From positions 19,820-72,744 of the forward strand of contig MSGZ01000008.1 of NCBI GenBank assembly GCA_001940925.1: a DNA stretch of 52,925 nucleotides, read 5' to 3'. The notes beneath the pieces are model-generated. The model had not been told where the DNA came from. It did not search any database and saw only the letters and a list, made by a program, of their open reading frames with translations. Made by a program: the position numbers and the translations under genes. How positions within the stretch are numbered: position 1 is the stretch's first letter; each line of letters begins with the position of its first letter. Of the stretch, positions 41,223 to 49,443 are shown one piece after another. This stretch comes from Ruminococcus sp. Phil11. Lineage in GTDB: Bacteria; Bacillota; Clostridia; Oscillospirales; Ruminococcaceae.

Positions 41223-44111
41223 TTAATCGAGTCCGAGATTTTCACGCTTTCTGCGAATCTCGTCGTTGATATCACTGTTATAGTACATGAGCGTATCGCG
41301 CGGGTTTTCATTGGAGTTGACCGTCTCGCGAAATGCGTTCATGATATTGCGCGTAACGGCATAGGACGAAGGCAAAACAGGAATTTCCCGCAATGCGCCG
41401 CGCTGTTCCGTCAGCACGGAGAGCTCCTTCTGTGACCAGTTGAGCTGTGCAAGTGCTTTGGTATTCGCGGCCTCGTAGCGTCCCATTTGCCCCATGAGGC
41501 CCTCCAGCTCATTGCCGTAGGCGGCCTGCACCTCTGCGGAGCTGAACCATCTGACAAATTCCCATGCAGCTTCCTTGTTCCGCACCTTGCTGAAGATCAC
41601 GGCACCGGTGCCGGAGGAATTGGAGGCGTGGTTGATGCTGCCGTCCGGCTGCTCCGTGCCGGGCATGACCGTGAAGTCCCAGAGTCCGCGGATCTCCGGC
41701 GCGGCGACCGAAAGCTGATTGTAAAAGCTGTAATTCGCAATGACGATCGGGTACTGCCCCGTCCGGAAATAGCTGTATGCGTCATAGACCTGCATGAACT
41801 TGTAATCGCGGTAGAGATCCGTCCACTTTTCAAAGCACTGGATCGCAGGCACCGTGTCAAAGGTCGTGCGGGTCTGTTCCTCGTTGTAGTAGTTGATGCC
41901 CTGCTGCAGCAGCATCGAAGCAAAGGTATGCCCCGGCTCCGTCGCGGCGGCCACATTGGCATTCGGCAGGATCAGGCCGACGCCGAGATGCTTCCGCTGC
42001 AGCGCAGGCAGTGCCGCGATCAGATCGTCCCATGTGCGCGGCAGCTCCGTAAACCCGAGCTCCGTCAGGATATCCTTCCGGTAGAACATCATCGTCCAGC
42101 TCTGCGTCAGCGGCATACCGTAAACGCCGTTCCCGTACTGATACTGCACGGATGCCTCCGGGTGATAATCCCGCATCGCTTCTTGGTAGCCGTCAAACTG
42201 TGAAAGGTCTGCAAGCAGGCCGCGGCAGGCCAGATTGACCGGAAACTCTCCGCCGAGGAACAATGCGACGTCCGGGCCTTTTCCGGCAAGAGACGCTTCG
42301 ACCACGCCGCCCGCCACGAGATTGACCGAAACGGGAATCTCCGGGTGCTGCTGTGCAAAATCGTTCTCGACCAGTTCCTTGACCGCAAGTGCCTGATCTC
42401 TGCCGAGATTGACCCAGACCTCGATCGTGTCCGCGGCATCGGCGTCAACATCGGAGAGCGTGTTGTAATCCTCCGTGAATGAGCCGAGAAATGCTTTGCA
42501 GCGGAATCCGAGCTGCCGGAAGAATCCGGCCTTCAGCGGCGCAAATTCCGTATCCGGCGCGGCCAGCTCGATGTAGTCGATCTCCAGCGGCTGATCGCGG
42601 TAATCGCGGATAAACGCCGAGATCGTGGAGATCGTCTCCTTGATCTGCCGCACATAGCGCGGGATGCGCGTCGGCTTTTCGGTGCATTTGTCAAGAATGA
42701 CATACATTCTCTGCAGAGCCGCCGCCTCGGAGCCGAGCGAGCCGGAGAGCTGCTCGATGCGGTTCTGTGCGTCACGGAGCTCCTGCGAGAGCCGCTTCAG
42801 ATCGGGCAGCAGTGTCGGGATGCTCTCCTCGACATAGTAATCGTTGTATGTATCGGGGTTCGGCCCCGTGACCATGAGGATCTGCTGATAGCAGGTGTTG
42901 AGTTCGGCGACGGTCTTTTCCAGCTTCCGCATCGTTTCACCGATCTCGCCGGGGATCGCCTCCAGCGTCAGCGTATGCGCTTCGTCCGCCGTCAGATACA
43001 GATAGGCGGTCTCGCCGTTCTGCTGCGCCTCGGTCAGCGTCCAGTCGGGATCGTAGTAAAATTTCAGCTGCGCGAATGCGTCGTCCGGGACGCTGCCGTC
43101 CAGCAGCATTCTGCGGTTGGAATACAGTCCGCGCATGAAATTCTGCCGCGCCTTGATGCCGACCTTGTACCAGCCGTCACCCGGCAGCGTGCCTGCGGGG
43201 ATCTCCCATGATGCGGCCTGCCCCGCCTGATCCCAGTTCGCGCCGCCGATCGTGTTGTATACCGTTTTGACCGGGTCGGCCGGGGAAATCATGCAGGAAT
43301 TGCGGTCGTAGGCAGGGGAGAGCGTCGGTGCGGTCTTATAGTCTGCCGCTTCGCCCTCGATCCGGACAATGCCGGACGGCGTGCTGTTCAGCTCCGCCTG
43401 TGACGGTGCTTTGTATGCGGCGACCGGCTCCGGCTGACAGAACCGGATCGTGTCGATCGCAGCGGACGCCTTGATGCCGGTCAGCGTCAGTGTGTGCGTC
43501 CCGGCGGAGAGGCTGAATCGGAGCGGCTCATTGAACAGGCCGTCGCGGTCGTACAGGAAACGCGTCTGCCATGCAGGGGATTCGACCTGTGCCGGGCGCA
43601 TCTGATTGCCGCGGCTGTCGGTGCGGATCTCCGTTTTGTTGACGAAAAGCTTGCTGAGGCTGATGCGCGATGCCGATTCAAACGGCAGGTTGCCGTCTAT
43701 TGAGAGCGAAAGTTCTGCCTGATCGGACGGCGATTCCAATGCGTAATACCGGAGCGCGAGCGCGTAGCAGCCGGCTTCCGGCACATCAAATTTGTAGCTG
43801 ACGGAGCCCTCTGCGCTGTTCCAGATCAGCACATCGTCAGACCCCGCCAGCTGACCGGACGAAAAATCGCCGCCTTCGGTGCAGACGAAGTCCGTGCCGT
43901 GCAGCAGGATTTCCTTGTCGGGGCGGGGCTCCGCGGCGTGTGCGTCGTAATAATCGCTGTAGCCGGTCTCCGGCTCAAAGGAAAGCGCGTAGAGCGGGTC
44001 GGCAGAAACGGTGCTGTCCGCTGTGCAGGGCAGCGCGGTGCGGTTCGCCGCAAGAAGCATCATCGCCGCGGCAAATGCCGGAATCCGCCGGAATATGGAA
44101 TTTGTCTGCAC
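41223..44111 (-). CDS. very large extracellular solute-binding protein with N-terminal extension
   Basis: A 962-residue exported protein. A signal peptide covers about 1-32. Residues about 35-340 look like one or two beta-sandwich, carbohydrate-binding-like domains (YKFDVPEAGCYALALRYYAL; AGTHTLTLTGIKASAAIDTI). Residues about 380-500 are helical with coiled-coil heptads. The family 1 solute-binding fold covers about 565-945 (IEVWVNLGRDQALAVKELV; GPDVALFLGGEF; YGMPLTQSWTMMFYRKDIL). The start is best placed at the GTG at 44111, with AAGGCGGTGA upstream; an upstream ATG lies almost on the predicted transcript start. No clear lipobox is seen, so anchoring is uncertain. It heads the transporter operon under repeat copy C. 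Confidence 0.87.
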   Translation of the reverse strand: MQTNSIFRRIPAFAAAMMLLAANRTALPCTADSTVSADPLYALSFEPETGYSDYYDAHAAEPRPDKEILLHGTDFVCTEGGDFSSGQLAGSDDVLIWNSAEGSVSYKFDVPEAGCYALALRYYALESPSDQAELSLSIDGNLPFESASRISLSKLFVNKTEIRTDSRGNQMRPAQVESPAWQTRFLYDRDGLFNEPLRFSLSAGTHTLTLTGIKASAAIDTIRFCQPEPVAAYKAPSQAELNSTPSGIVRIEGEAADYKTAPTLSPAYDRNSCMISPADPVKTVYNTIGGANWDQAGQAASWEIPAGTLPGDGWYKVGIKARQNFMRGLYSNRRMLLDGSVPDDAFAQLKFYYDPDWTLTEAQQNGETAYLYLTADEAHTLTLEAIPGEIGETMRKLEKTVAELNTCYQQILMVTGPNPDTYNDYYVEESIPTLLPDLKRLSQELRDAQNRIEQLSGSLGSEAAALQRMYVILDKCTEKPTRIPRYVRQIKETISTISAFIRDYRDQPLEIDYIELAAPDTEFAPLKAGFFRQLGFRCKAFLGSFTEDYNTLSDVDADAADTIEVWVNLGRDQALAVKELVENDFAQQHPEIPVSVNLVAGGVVEASLAGKGPDVALFLGGEFPVNLACRGLLADLSQFDGYQEAMRDYHPEASVQYQYGNGVYGMPLTQSWTMMFYRKDILTELGFTELPRTWDDLIAALPALQRKHLGVGLILPNANVAAATEPGHTFASMLLQQGINYYNEEQTRTTFDTVPAIQCFEKWTDLYRDYKFMQVYDAYSYFRTGQYPIVIANYSFYNQLSVAAPEIRGLWDFTVMPGTEQPDGSINHASNSSGTGAVIFSKVRNKEAAWEFVRWFSSAEVQAAYGNELEGLMGQMGRYEAANTKALAQLNWSQKELSVLTEQRGALREIPVLPSSYAVTRNIMNAFRETVNSNENPRDTLMYYNSDINDEIRRKRENLGLD

Positions 44112-44159
44112 AGTCTCACCGCCTTTCCCCTGCTGCGGCAGGGCATAATCATTCACTTT

Positions 44160-44262
44160 ATTATAGCATATTATCGTGTAAAAAGCAAGCTGAGCAGTAT
44201 ATTTATGTTTCGGCTTTCCCTCCGGCGAATTTTCGGAACCGCCTGCGGGGCTGCCCCGCTGA
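44160..44262 (-). repeat. promoter-bearing dispersed repeat, copy C
   Basis: About 103 bp, nearly the same as copy A in inverted orientation, including the GCGGGG / CCCCGC hairpin and GGTTCCGAAA. Its promoter, TTGCTT (44188-44183), 17 bp and TATAAT (44165-44160), drives the solute-binding protein gene. Confidence 0.87.
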
Positions 44263-44326
44263 TCGCATATGATTCTGTGGATTTCAATGGGCGGGATGCA
44301 AAAAAAAAGTGCACAAAAACAGAAAA

Positions 44327-44349
44327 GCTCCCGGGAATCTCCCGGGAGC
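44327..44349 (-). terminator. terminator of module A
   Basis: GCTCCCGGGA / TCCCGGGAGC is a perfect 10 bp stem with a 3-base loop, followed on the minus strand by TTTTCTG. Confidence 0.88.
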
Positions 44350-44360
44350 CTTCCGTGTAT

Positions 44361-46928
44361 TCATTCAATTGCATCCGGACCGTTGGCTCCGAGCCAGTAC
44401 GCTGTTACATGTGCAAGGTTCAGTGCCGCAAATTCGTCCGCGGTCACTTCCATTGCCAGACGGTTCGGGGCATTGCTTTTTTCGCAGTGAATGTTCTGCG
44501 CCGCCAGCGTTTCGATGATGTTTTCGGTCATCGCCTGACAGCAGGCGGCCTCGGCCTCATCGTATGCGGCCTGATACTGCTGTTTCAGTGCTGCGAGATC
44601 CGCTTCAAGCTGTGCCTTCCGGAATTCGCCGTTCACGAGATACCGGGAGAGCAGCTCCTCGCCGAAGTACGCCAGTCTGTCCTCGTACCATTCCTTCGTC
44701 CATTTCTGACCGGTTGGCGTACCGGTCGTATAAAGCACCTCACCGTACTTCATTGCGTCGCCGTACAGGAGCAGTTCCTCCAGCTTGAACAGCGTTTCGT
44801 TAAATACGTCCGAGCAGTCATGGCTGATCGCTTCCAGCGTTCTGCCTTTATAGACATAACTGTAATCCGGATTGACGTCAAACGAGACCGTGATCTTCTC
44901 GCCGGTGTTTTCGGTCAGCGCGCTGAACAGCATCCGCGAGACAAATTTGCCGTTCCATTTGCCGGTATACGGCTCGTGGAGCAGGAGTGCTGCGTCCGAA
45001 GCACTGCGGTAATTCTGCTCCGCCTCTGCCGCACTGCCGCCGAGACCTGTGCCGTTTTCGCCGACAAAGTAATACAGGAGCCGCGCTGCACCGGTGCTCG
45101 ACGGATGCTCCGGGTCATCCGTGGAATACGCAGTAAACCCGAACCGGACACAGCCGGTGCTGCCAGCTTCGTACCGGCTGAAATCAAGTGCAGTTGTCTC
45201 ATGCTGCCATGTCTCGTAATCAAGCGCGTACATGTCAACCGCAAACGCGCCGGATTCCTGCGCCGGATATGCCTTGACAAAGCCGTCCGGTTCGCCGTTG
45301 ATCAGCAGGTTCGCATCTTCGTACTGTTTGTAGAGTATCGGGTTCCATGCGCAGACCGCATATTCGTAACGCCAGTCCGTAAAGGAGGCTGCGTCGCCGA
45401 CGGCTGCATCCACGGTGAGCGTTTCGCCGGCCGGACAGAAGGCTTTGCACTGCAGCGCGATCCGCATGGAAGAACCGGGGCTTTCCTTGCCGCTTTCCGG
45501 AGGAACGATCTGGTTTGCACTCTGGGTTTTCTGCTTTTCAAATGTGAGCGCATTCAGGAAGTCCGTCATTTCTGCCTCGGACAGTTCGCCGTGTACCGCA
45601 TAGAAATGCGTACCGTCGATGAACGCGCCCGCATAGACAGTGCCGTCATCCTGCAAGGTGAGGCTGACCGTTCTGTCCTGCACCGTGACCGTTTTGTCTG
45701 TTCTGCGTCCCATGCGCTGCATGAGATAATCCGCGATGCCGTCTGTCTGCCGGAGCAGCTCTTTGTCGGCGGAGTAGATCACCGCATGACAGTTTTTCCC
45801 GCCGTACTGCACATAATACCCGATACCGATATCCTCATAGGCGGCATACGGATACAGCACGCAGTCCTCTCTGAGCAGGTATGCATCGCTGCTGACGGGC
45901 TTCCAGAAGAAGCCGTCCAGCCGGAAACGGCCGAACATCTGCTCGTATACCCTGCGGTCTTTTTCCTGATAACCGCTCAGATCATAGAACGCGATCGCTT
46001 CCCTGACCGCGTCCGTGCTCTGAAAGCTGACCGGCTGCGGCGTGATATCGACGACCGGCTGCGTATCCGCCGGAATCTCCAGCTTTTCATATTCCAGCGC
46101 ATTCAGCAGACCCGTTAAGTCGTCCGCAGATACACCGTTTCCGACAGCCGTGAAATAATACCCGTTCTCAAAGAAAGCTGCCGTCCAGACCTGACTGCCG
46201 TCTGCCGACTGATACAGCGGATATTCTTTGCCGTCCGCGGTGATCGTACCGGCTGCATCATATCCCATGCGCTGTTTGTAATATTCAGTGAAGCTGCCTG
46301 TTTCAGCGGCAAGTGCCGTATCAGCCATGCAGAATGCGACCTCGAAATGTTTGCCGTTGTGTGTGACGGGATACCGGATATAGGCATCATACAGCGCGTG
46401 CGCCGGGTGCATCCGGATCAGGCCGTTTTCCTGCATTGCAATGTCCGCATTCGGCTTCACGCTGTAGACAAAGCCGTCACCCTTGAGCCGTGCAAACAGG
46501 TTGCCGTATTCGTTTGCGGCAGCACCGCTGTAATCGCTCAGGTCTGCGTCTTTGACCGTCTGAATCAGTGCATCCGTTGCGGAAAAGACCAGGTCGCTGT
46601 ATTCGGAAAGCGGCGGCTCTGCAATGTCCGTGCCCGCCAGCTCCGCATAGCTGATCTTCTTTGCGATATACTGCAGGATCTTCGTGGTGTCCTCGGAATC
46701 GACATTGCCGTTTCCTGTCACATCCGCATTGGCCATGCCCTGATCGGTGATGACGGCGTTCCTGTCCTCTGCGGCAAACCGCGCAGTGAGCACGGCATCC
46801 GATACGTCAACGCGGCCGTCGCAGTTCGCATCGCCTGCGCGGGTCTGACCGGCTGCTGCGCAGGGCAAAGCCCCCTGTGCCATACAGCACGCCGCGATCA
46901 GCATGGAAAGCATTTTCTTTTTCATCAT
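44361..46928 (-). CDS. secreted dockerin protein with two copies of an unnamed sensor-like domain (module A)
   Basis: An 855-residue exported protein. The signal peptide covers about 1-27. An N-terminal dockerin (about 31-97) has two good calcium loops (DANCDGRVDVSD and DVTGNGNVDSED). Two homologous domains of about 165 residues follow (about 116-285 and 303-465), each ending in a LLNALEYEK / FLNALTFEK motif. A third copy forms the extracellular part of the membrane protein encoded just upstream. The C-terminal region (about 480-855) is beta-rich and then helical, ending in coiled-coil-like sequence, with no known enzyme motif. The ATG at 46928 is set by AAGGAG 5 bases upstream. It lies 17 bp after the membrane protein gene. 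A cellulosome-bound partner of the sensor is proposed. Confidence 0.85.
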   Translation of the reverse strand: MMKKKMLSMLIAACCMAQGALPCAAAGQTRAGDANCDGRVDVSDAVLTARFAAEDRNAVITDQGMANADVTGNGNVDSEDTTKILQYIAKKISYAELAGTDIAEPPLSEYSDLVFSATDALIQTVKDADLSDYSGAAANEYGNLFARLKGDGFVYSVKPNADIAMQENGLIRMHPAHALYDAYIRYPVTHNGKHFEVAFCMADTALAAETGSFTEYYKQRMGYDAAGTITADGKEYPLYQSADGSQVWTAAFFENGYYFTAVGNGVSADDLTGLLNALEYEKLEIPADTQPVVDITPQPVSFQSTDAVREAIAFYDLSGYQEKDRRVYEQMFGRFRLDGFFWKPVSSDAYLLREDCVLYPYAAYEDIGIGYYVQYGGKNCHAVIYSADKELLRQTDGIADYLMQRMGRRTDKTVTVQDRTVSLTLQDDGTVYAGAFIDGTHFYAVHGELSEAEMTDFLNALTFEKQKTQSANQIVPPESGKESPGSSMRIALQCKAFCPAGETLTVDAAVGDAASFTDWRYEYAVCAWNPILYKQYEDANLLINGEPDGFVKAYPAQESGAFAVDMYALDYETWQHETTALDFSRYEAGSTGCVRFGFTAYSTDDPEHPSSTGAARLLYYFVGENGTGLGGSAAEAEQNYRSASDAALLLHEPYTGKWNGKFVSRMLFSALTENTGEKITVSFDVNPDYSYVYKGRTLEAISHDCSDVFNETLFKLEELLLYGDAMKYGEVLYTTGTPTGQKWTKEWYEDRLAYFGEELLSRYLVNGEFRKAQLEADLAALKQQYQAAYDEAEAACCQAMTENIIETLAAQNIHCEKSNAPNRLAMEVTADEFAALNLAHVTAYWLGANGPDAIE

Positions 46929-46945
46929 GATCACTCCTTTTCATT

Positions 46946-48079
46946 TCAAAGAATCCAATAATCATACACTGCGATTTTCTCATACTGCATTGCATTCAGA
47001 AAGTCAAGCATTTCCGTCTCAGATACGGCAGCTCTGACGGTATAATACACATCACTGTCGTCATTCCGTTCGATAAACGAATATGCGGTGATCTGACCGT
47101 CATCCGCAAAGCGCAGGCAGACCGTCTCGCCGTTTACGGTGACGTCCTTGTCAGATGTGACTTTCATGTTTCTTTGCAGATACTCCGGCATTGTCAGACC
47201 CCGGTAATTCGCATAATGAAATGCAACATAATAGCTCTGTCCCTGATACGCCGCGCGGCACGCGGCTCCGGTTTCCTGATAAGGCGCGTCCGGCAGCAGC
47301 ATGATACCGCGGTCATCCTGCCGCGTGATGCCGTTCGCACTGCTGACCTGATAGAGATAACCGTTATGCATGATACTTCCGAACATGGAAGTATACGCGC
47401 CTTTTTCCCACAGGTCATTTCCGGGACAGTTTCCGTTTATGGCCGCATCTATGACAGCTTCTGCCGCCGCCTGTATATCGGGATACATGAGCGGCTGCAC
47501 CTGCGTTGCAACCGGATTATCTTTTCCCGGGGACTGCGGTATCGGATTTGTGACCGTTGTCTGTATAGGCGGCTCCGGAGCACCGGGCTCCTCTGTCGTG
47601 ACGGCAGGCGGTTCCGTGACAGGCTTTGTCTGCGTCACCGGCTGCGTCTGTGTGCCCCGCCCTGTCCGCGTGACCGGCGGCGCGGTGACAGGCTGCGTTT
47701 CCGTCTGCCGGATAGCTGCGGATTCCGCCGCTTCGGTGACGGTCACGGCCTTTGTGACGGTCTCCGTACTTTTGGCCGATGTGACCTTTGTTTTCTCCGT
47801 TCGCGCTGCCGTTGTGACGGTCTGACCGGATTCTGTGACCGCAGGCGCAGCCGTCACGGGCAGCGTTGTGCCGGAGATTTCCGAATCTGTCTGTACAGCC
47901 GGAATCTCCGGCAGTTTTTTCAGGTGATTCCGGTATCCGAGCCCCAGCACCGCCGCAAGGCAGCAGCAGGCCAGCACCGGCACAGCGCGCAGAAATACGC
48001 CTTTTCGCCGTTCTTTTTCAGCGCGGTATGCATCCCGTCTGGAAAGTACGCTTTGATACATCTGCTCGTCATTCTTCAT
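46946..48079 (-). CDS. single-pass membrane sensor / putative anti-sigma factor (module A)
   Basis: A 377-residue protein. A short basic cytoplasmic tail (1-26, SRRDAYRAEKERRK) is followed by one membrane helix (about 27-49) and a long Thr/Val/Pro-rich stalk (about 60-200). An extracellular domain (about 200-373) ends in FLNAMQYEK, the motif that also ends both repeats of the downstream dockerin protein. The tail has no zinc motif (HxxxCxxC) of classical ECF anti-sigma factors. The start overlaps the sigma gene by 11 bp; the ATG at 48079 is preferred, with a TTG at 48085 possible. By position it should control the sigma factor, as RsgI does in clostridia. That role is inference. Confidence 0.8.
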   Translation of the reverse strand: MKNDEQMYQSVLSRRDAYRAEKERRKGVFLRAVPVLACCCLAAVLGLGYRNHLKKLPEIPAVQTDSEISGTTLPVTAAPAVTESGQTVTTAARTEKTKVTSAKSTETVTKAVTVTEAAESAAIRQTETQPVTAPPVTRTGRGTQTQPVTQTKPVTEPPAVTTEEPGAPEPPIQTTVTNPIPQSPGKDNPVATQVQPLMYPDIQAAAEAVIDAAINGNCPGNDLWEKGAYTSMFGSIMHNGYLYQVSSANGITRQDDRGIMLLPDAPYQETGAACRAAYQGQSYYVAFHYANYRGLTMPEYLQRNMKVTSDKDVTVNGETVCLRFADDGQITAYSFIERNDDSDVYYTVRAAVSETEMLDFLNAMQYEKIAVYDYWIL

Positions 48080-48620
48080 ATTCAAAGCCACTCCTTTCCA
48101 GTTCTGTCCTTAACGCTTTTTTCGCGTTATACAGCAAGGTCTCGATCTGCCGCGTCGATTTCTGCATGATGACAGCAGCCTCTGGATTGCTGAAGCCTTC
48201 AAAGTAGGAGAGATACAACACCTGCCGGTAATCCGGCTTCAGGCGGTGCAGAGCCTTGTGCACCGCGCGTTTTTGTTCGCTTTTGATGTAATTGCCTTCG
48301 ATGCTTTCCTCGTCGGCAAGATATTCCTGTGATTCCAGCGGGACGATGCTGAGCCTTGCGTGCTTTCGGAGATGTTTTGCGGTGATGTGCCGTCCGATCG
48401 CATACAGCCATGTTTTGAAGGTGCTTTTTCCGGAAAACTTCGGACAGCGGATCGCGAGCTCCGCAAATGTGTCCTCCGTGAGATCCTCCGCCGTGTGGAT
48501 ATTCTGCACAAAGCTGTTCAGATACAGAATCAGCCCTGCGCGGTATTCCCGGATGATCTCATGCAGTCCTTCGTCATCGCCCGCGAGGAAACGGCGGTAG
48601 CTGCAGGCACCGTTATCCAT
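48069..48620 (-). CDS. ECF-type RNA polymerase sigma factor (module A)
   Basis: A 183-residue sigma-70 family protein with only regions 2 and 4. Region 2 (about 14-90) has LNSFVQNIHTAEDLTEDTFAEL and FKTWLYAIGRHITAKHLRK. Region 4 (about 120-178) has LHRLKPDYRQVLYLSYFEGFSNPEAAVIM with the helix-turn-helix. The ATG at 48620 has GAGGAGG 9 bases upstream. It is first in a three-gene unit with the membrane sensor and dockerin protein. Its target promoters are unknown. Confidence 0.93.
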   Translation of the reverse strand: MDNGACSYRRFLAGDDEGLHEIIREYRAGLILYLNSFVQNIHTAEDLTEDTFAELAIRCPKFSGKSTFKTWLYAIGRHITAKHLRKHARLSIVPLESQEYLADEESIEGNYIKSEQKRAVHKALHRLKPDYRQVLYLSYFEGFSNPEAAVIMQKSTRQIETLLYNAKKALRTELERSGFEYEE

Positions 48621-48716
48621 GGGGAGCGTCCTCCTCTCAGCGGGTTTTTGCCCTTTCACTTCTTAGTACCGTTTCGGCGATAAAACTCAAAGCGTTTACA
48701 GAAAATATTTTTCTTT

Positions 48717-48745
48717 ATTATAACACAGTTTGTTTTGATGCGCAA
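48717..48745 (-). promoter_or_regulatory. promoter of module A
   Basis: TTGCGC (48745-48740), 17 bp and TATAAT (48722-48717) on the minus strand. It is back to back with the module B promoter, 20 bp away. Confidence 0.6.
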
Positions 48746-48765
48746 GATACGGACTGCGCTCTGCA

Positions 48766-48794
48766 TTGACAAAATCCGTGCAGGATGATACAAT
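48766..48794 (+). promoter_or_regulatory. consensus promoter of module B
   Basis: TTGACA (48766-48771), 17 bp and TACAAT (48789-48794), about 90 bp upstream of the sigma gene. Confidence 0.8.
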
Positions 48795-48885
48795 AAAAAA
48801 AACGGAAAAATTTATCCGGACGGGTGTTTCAAACGGCACGAAATCCCGTTCTTATGGATGAAGGCACACGAAGGGCGGTGAGGCC

Positions 48886-49443
48886 GTGAACGATCAGGCG
48901 ATCATCACACTATTTGAACAGCGAAGCGAGCAGGCGATCTCCGTAAGCGAACAGCAGTACGGTGCGCTCTGCCGGTCTGTTGCACGCGGGATCACCGGCA
49001 GCAGCGAGGACGCCGAGGAATGCCTGAACGACGCGATGCTCACCGCATGGAACGCGATCCCGCCGGCAAAGCCCAAAAACTTCCGTGCCTATCTGCTGCG
49101 GCTGGTGCGAAACGCCGCCCTGGACCGTTACCGTGCCGCCCGCACGGAAAAGCGCAGTGCGCAGCAGACAGCCGGTTCGCTTGATGAGCTGGCGGAGATC
49201 ATCCCGGACGGCAGCGATGTCGTCAGCGAGACGGAACGCCGCGAAACGCTCGCCGCGGTGACGGAATTCCTGCTCAGCCTGCCGCAGAAGCAGCGCGACC
49301 TGTTTGTGCAGCGGTACTGGTATGCAGCAGAATACGATGTGCTTTCCAAGACCTTCCGCATGAGTGAGGCGCATGTCCGCGTGACGCTCTCCCGGCTGCG
49401 GAAGCGGCTGCAGAAATATCTGGAAAAGGAGGGATTGCTGTGA
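48886..49443 (+). CDS. ECF-type RNA polymerase sigma factor (module B)
   Basis: A 185-residue sigma-70 family protein with regions 2 and 4. Region 2 (about 22-90) has YGALCRSVARGITGSSEDAEE and AYLLRLVRNAALDRYRA. Region 4 (about 125-180) has FLLSLPQKQRDLFVQRYWYA and a helix-turn-helix with MSEAHVRVTLSRLRKRL. It starts with GTG, preceded by AAGGGCGGTGAGG. It is clearly a different group from the module A sigma factor, so the two modules are parallel in layout rather than a recent duplication. The stop overlaps the start of the membrane protein gene (GTGA). Confidence 0.93.
   Translation: MNDQAIITLFEQRSEQAISVSEQQYGALCRSVARGITGSSEDAEECLNDAMLTAWNAIPPAKPKNFRAYLLRLVRNAALDRYRAARTEKRSAQQTAGSLDELAEIIPDGSDVVSETERRETLAAVTEFLLSLPQKQRDLFVQRYWYAAEYDVLSKTFRMSEAHVRVTLSRLRKRLQKYLEKEGLL

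Noticed and set aside
43899..46118. 739-codon open frame on the plus strand
   Set aside because: It spans the promoter repeat, a terminator and parts of two convincing minus-strand genes. No ribosome site or domain was seen.
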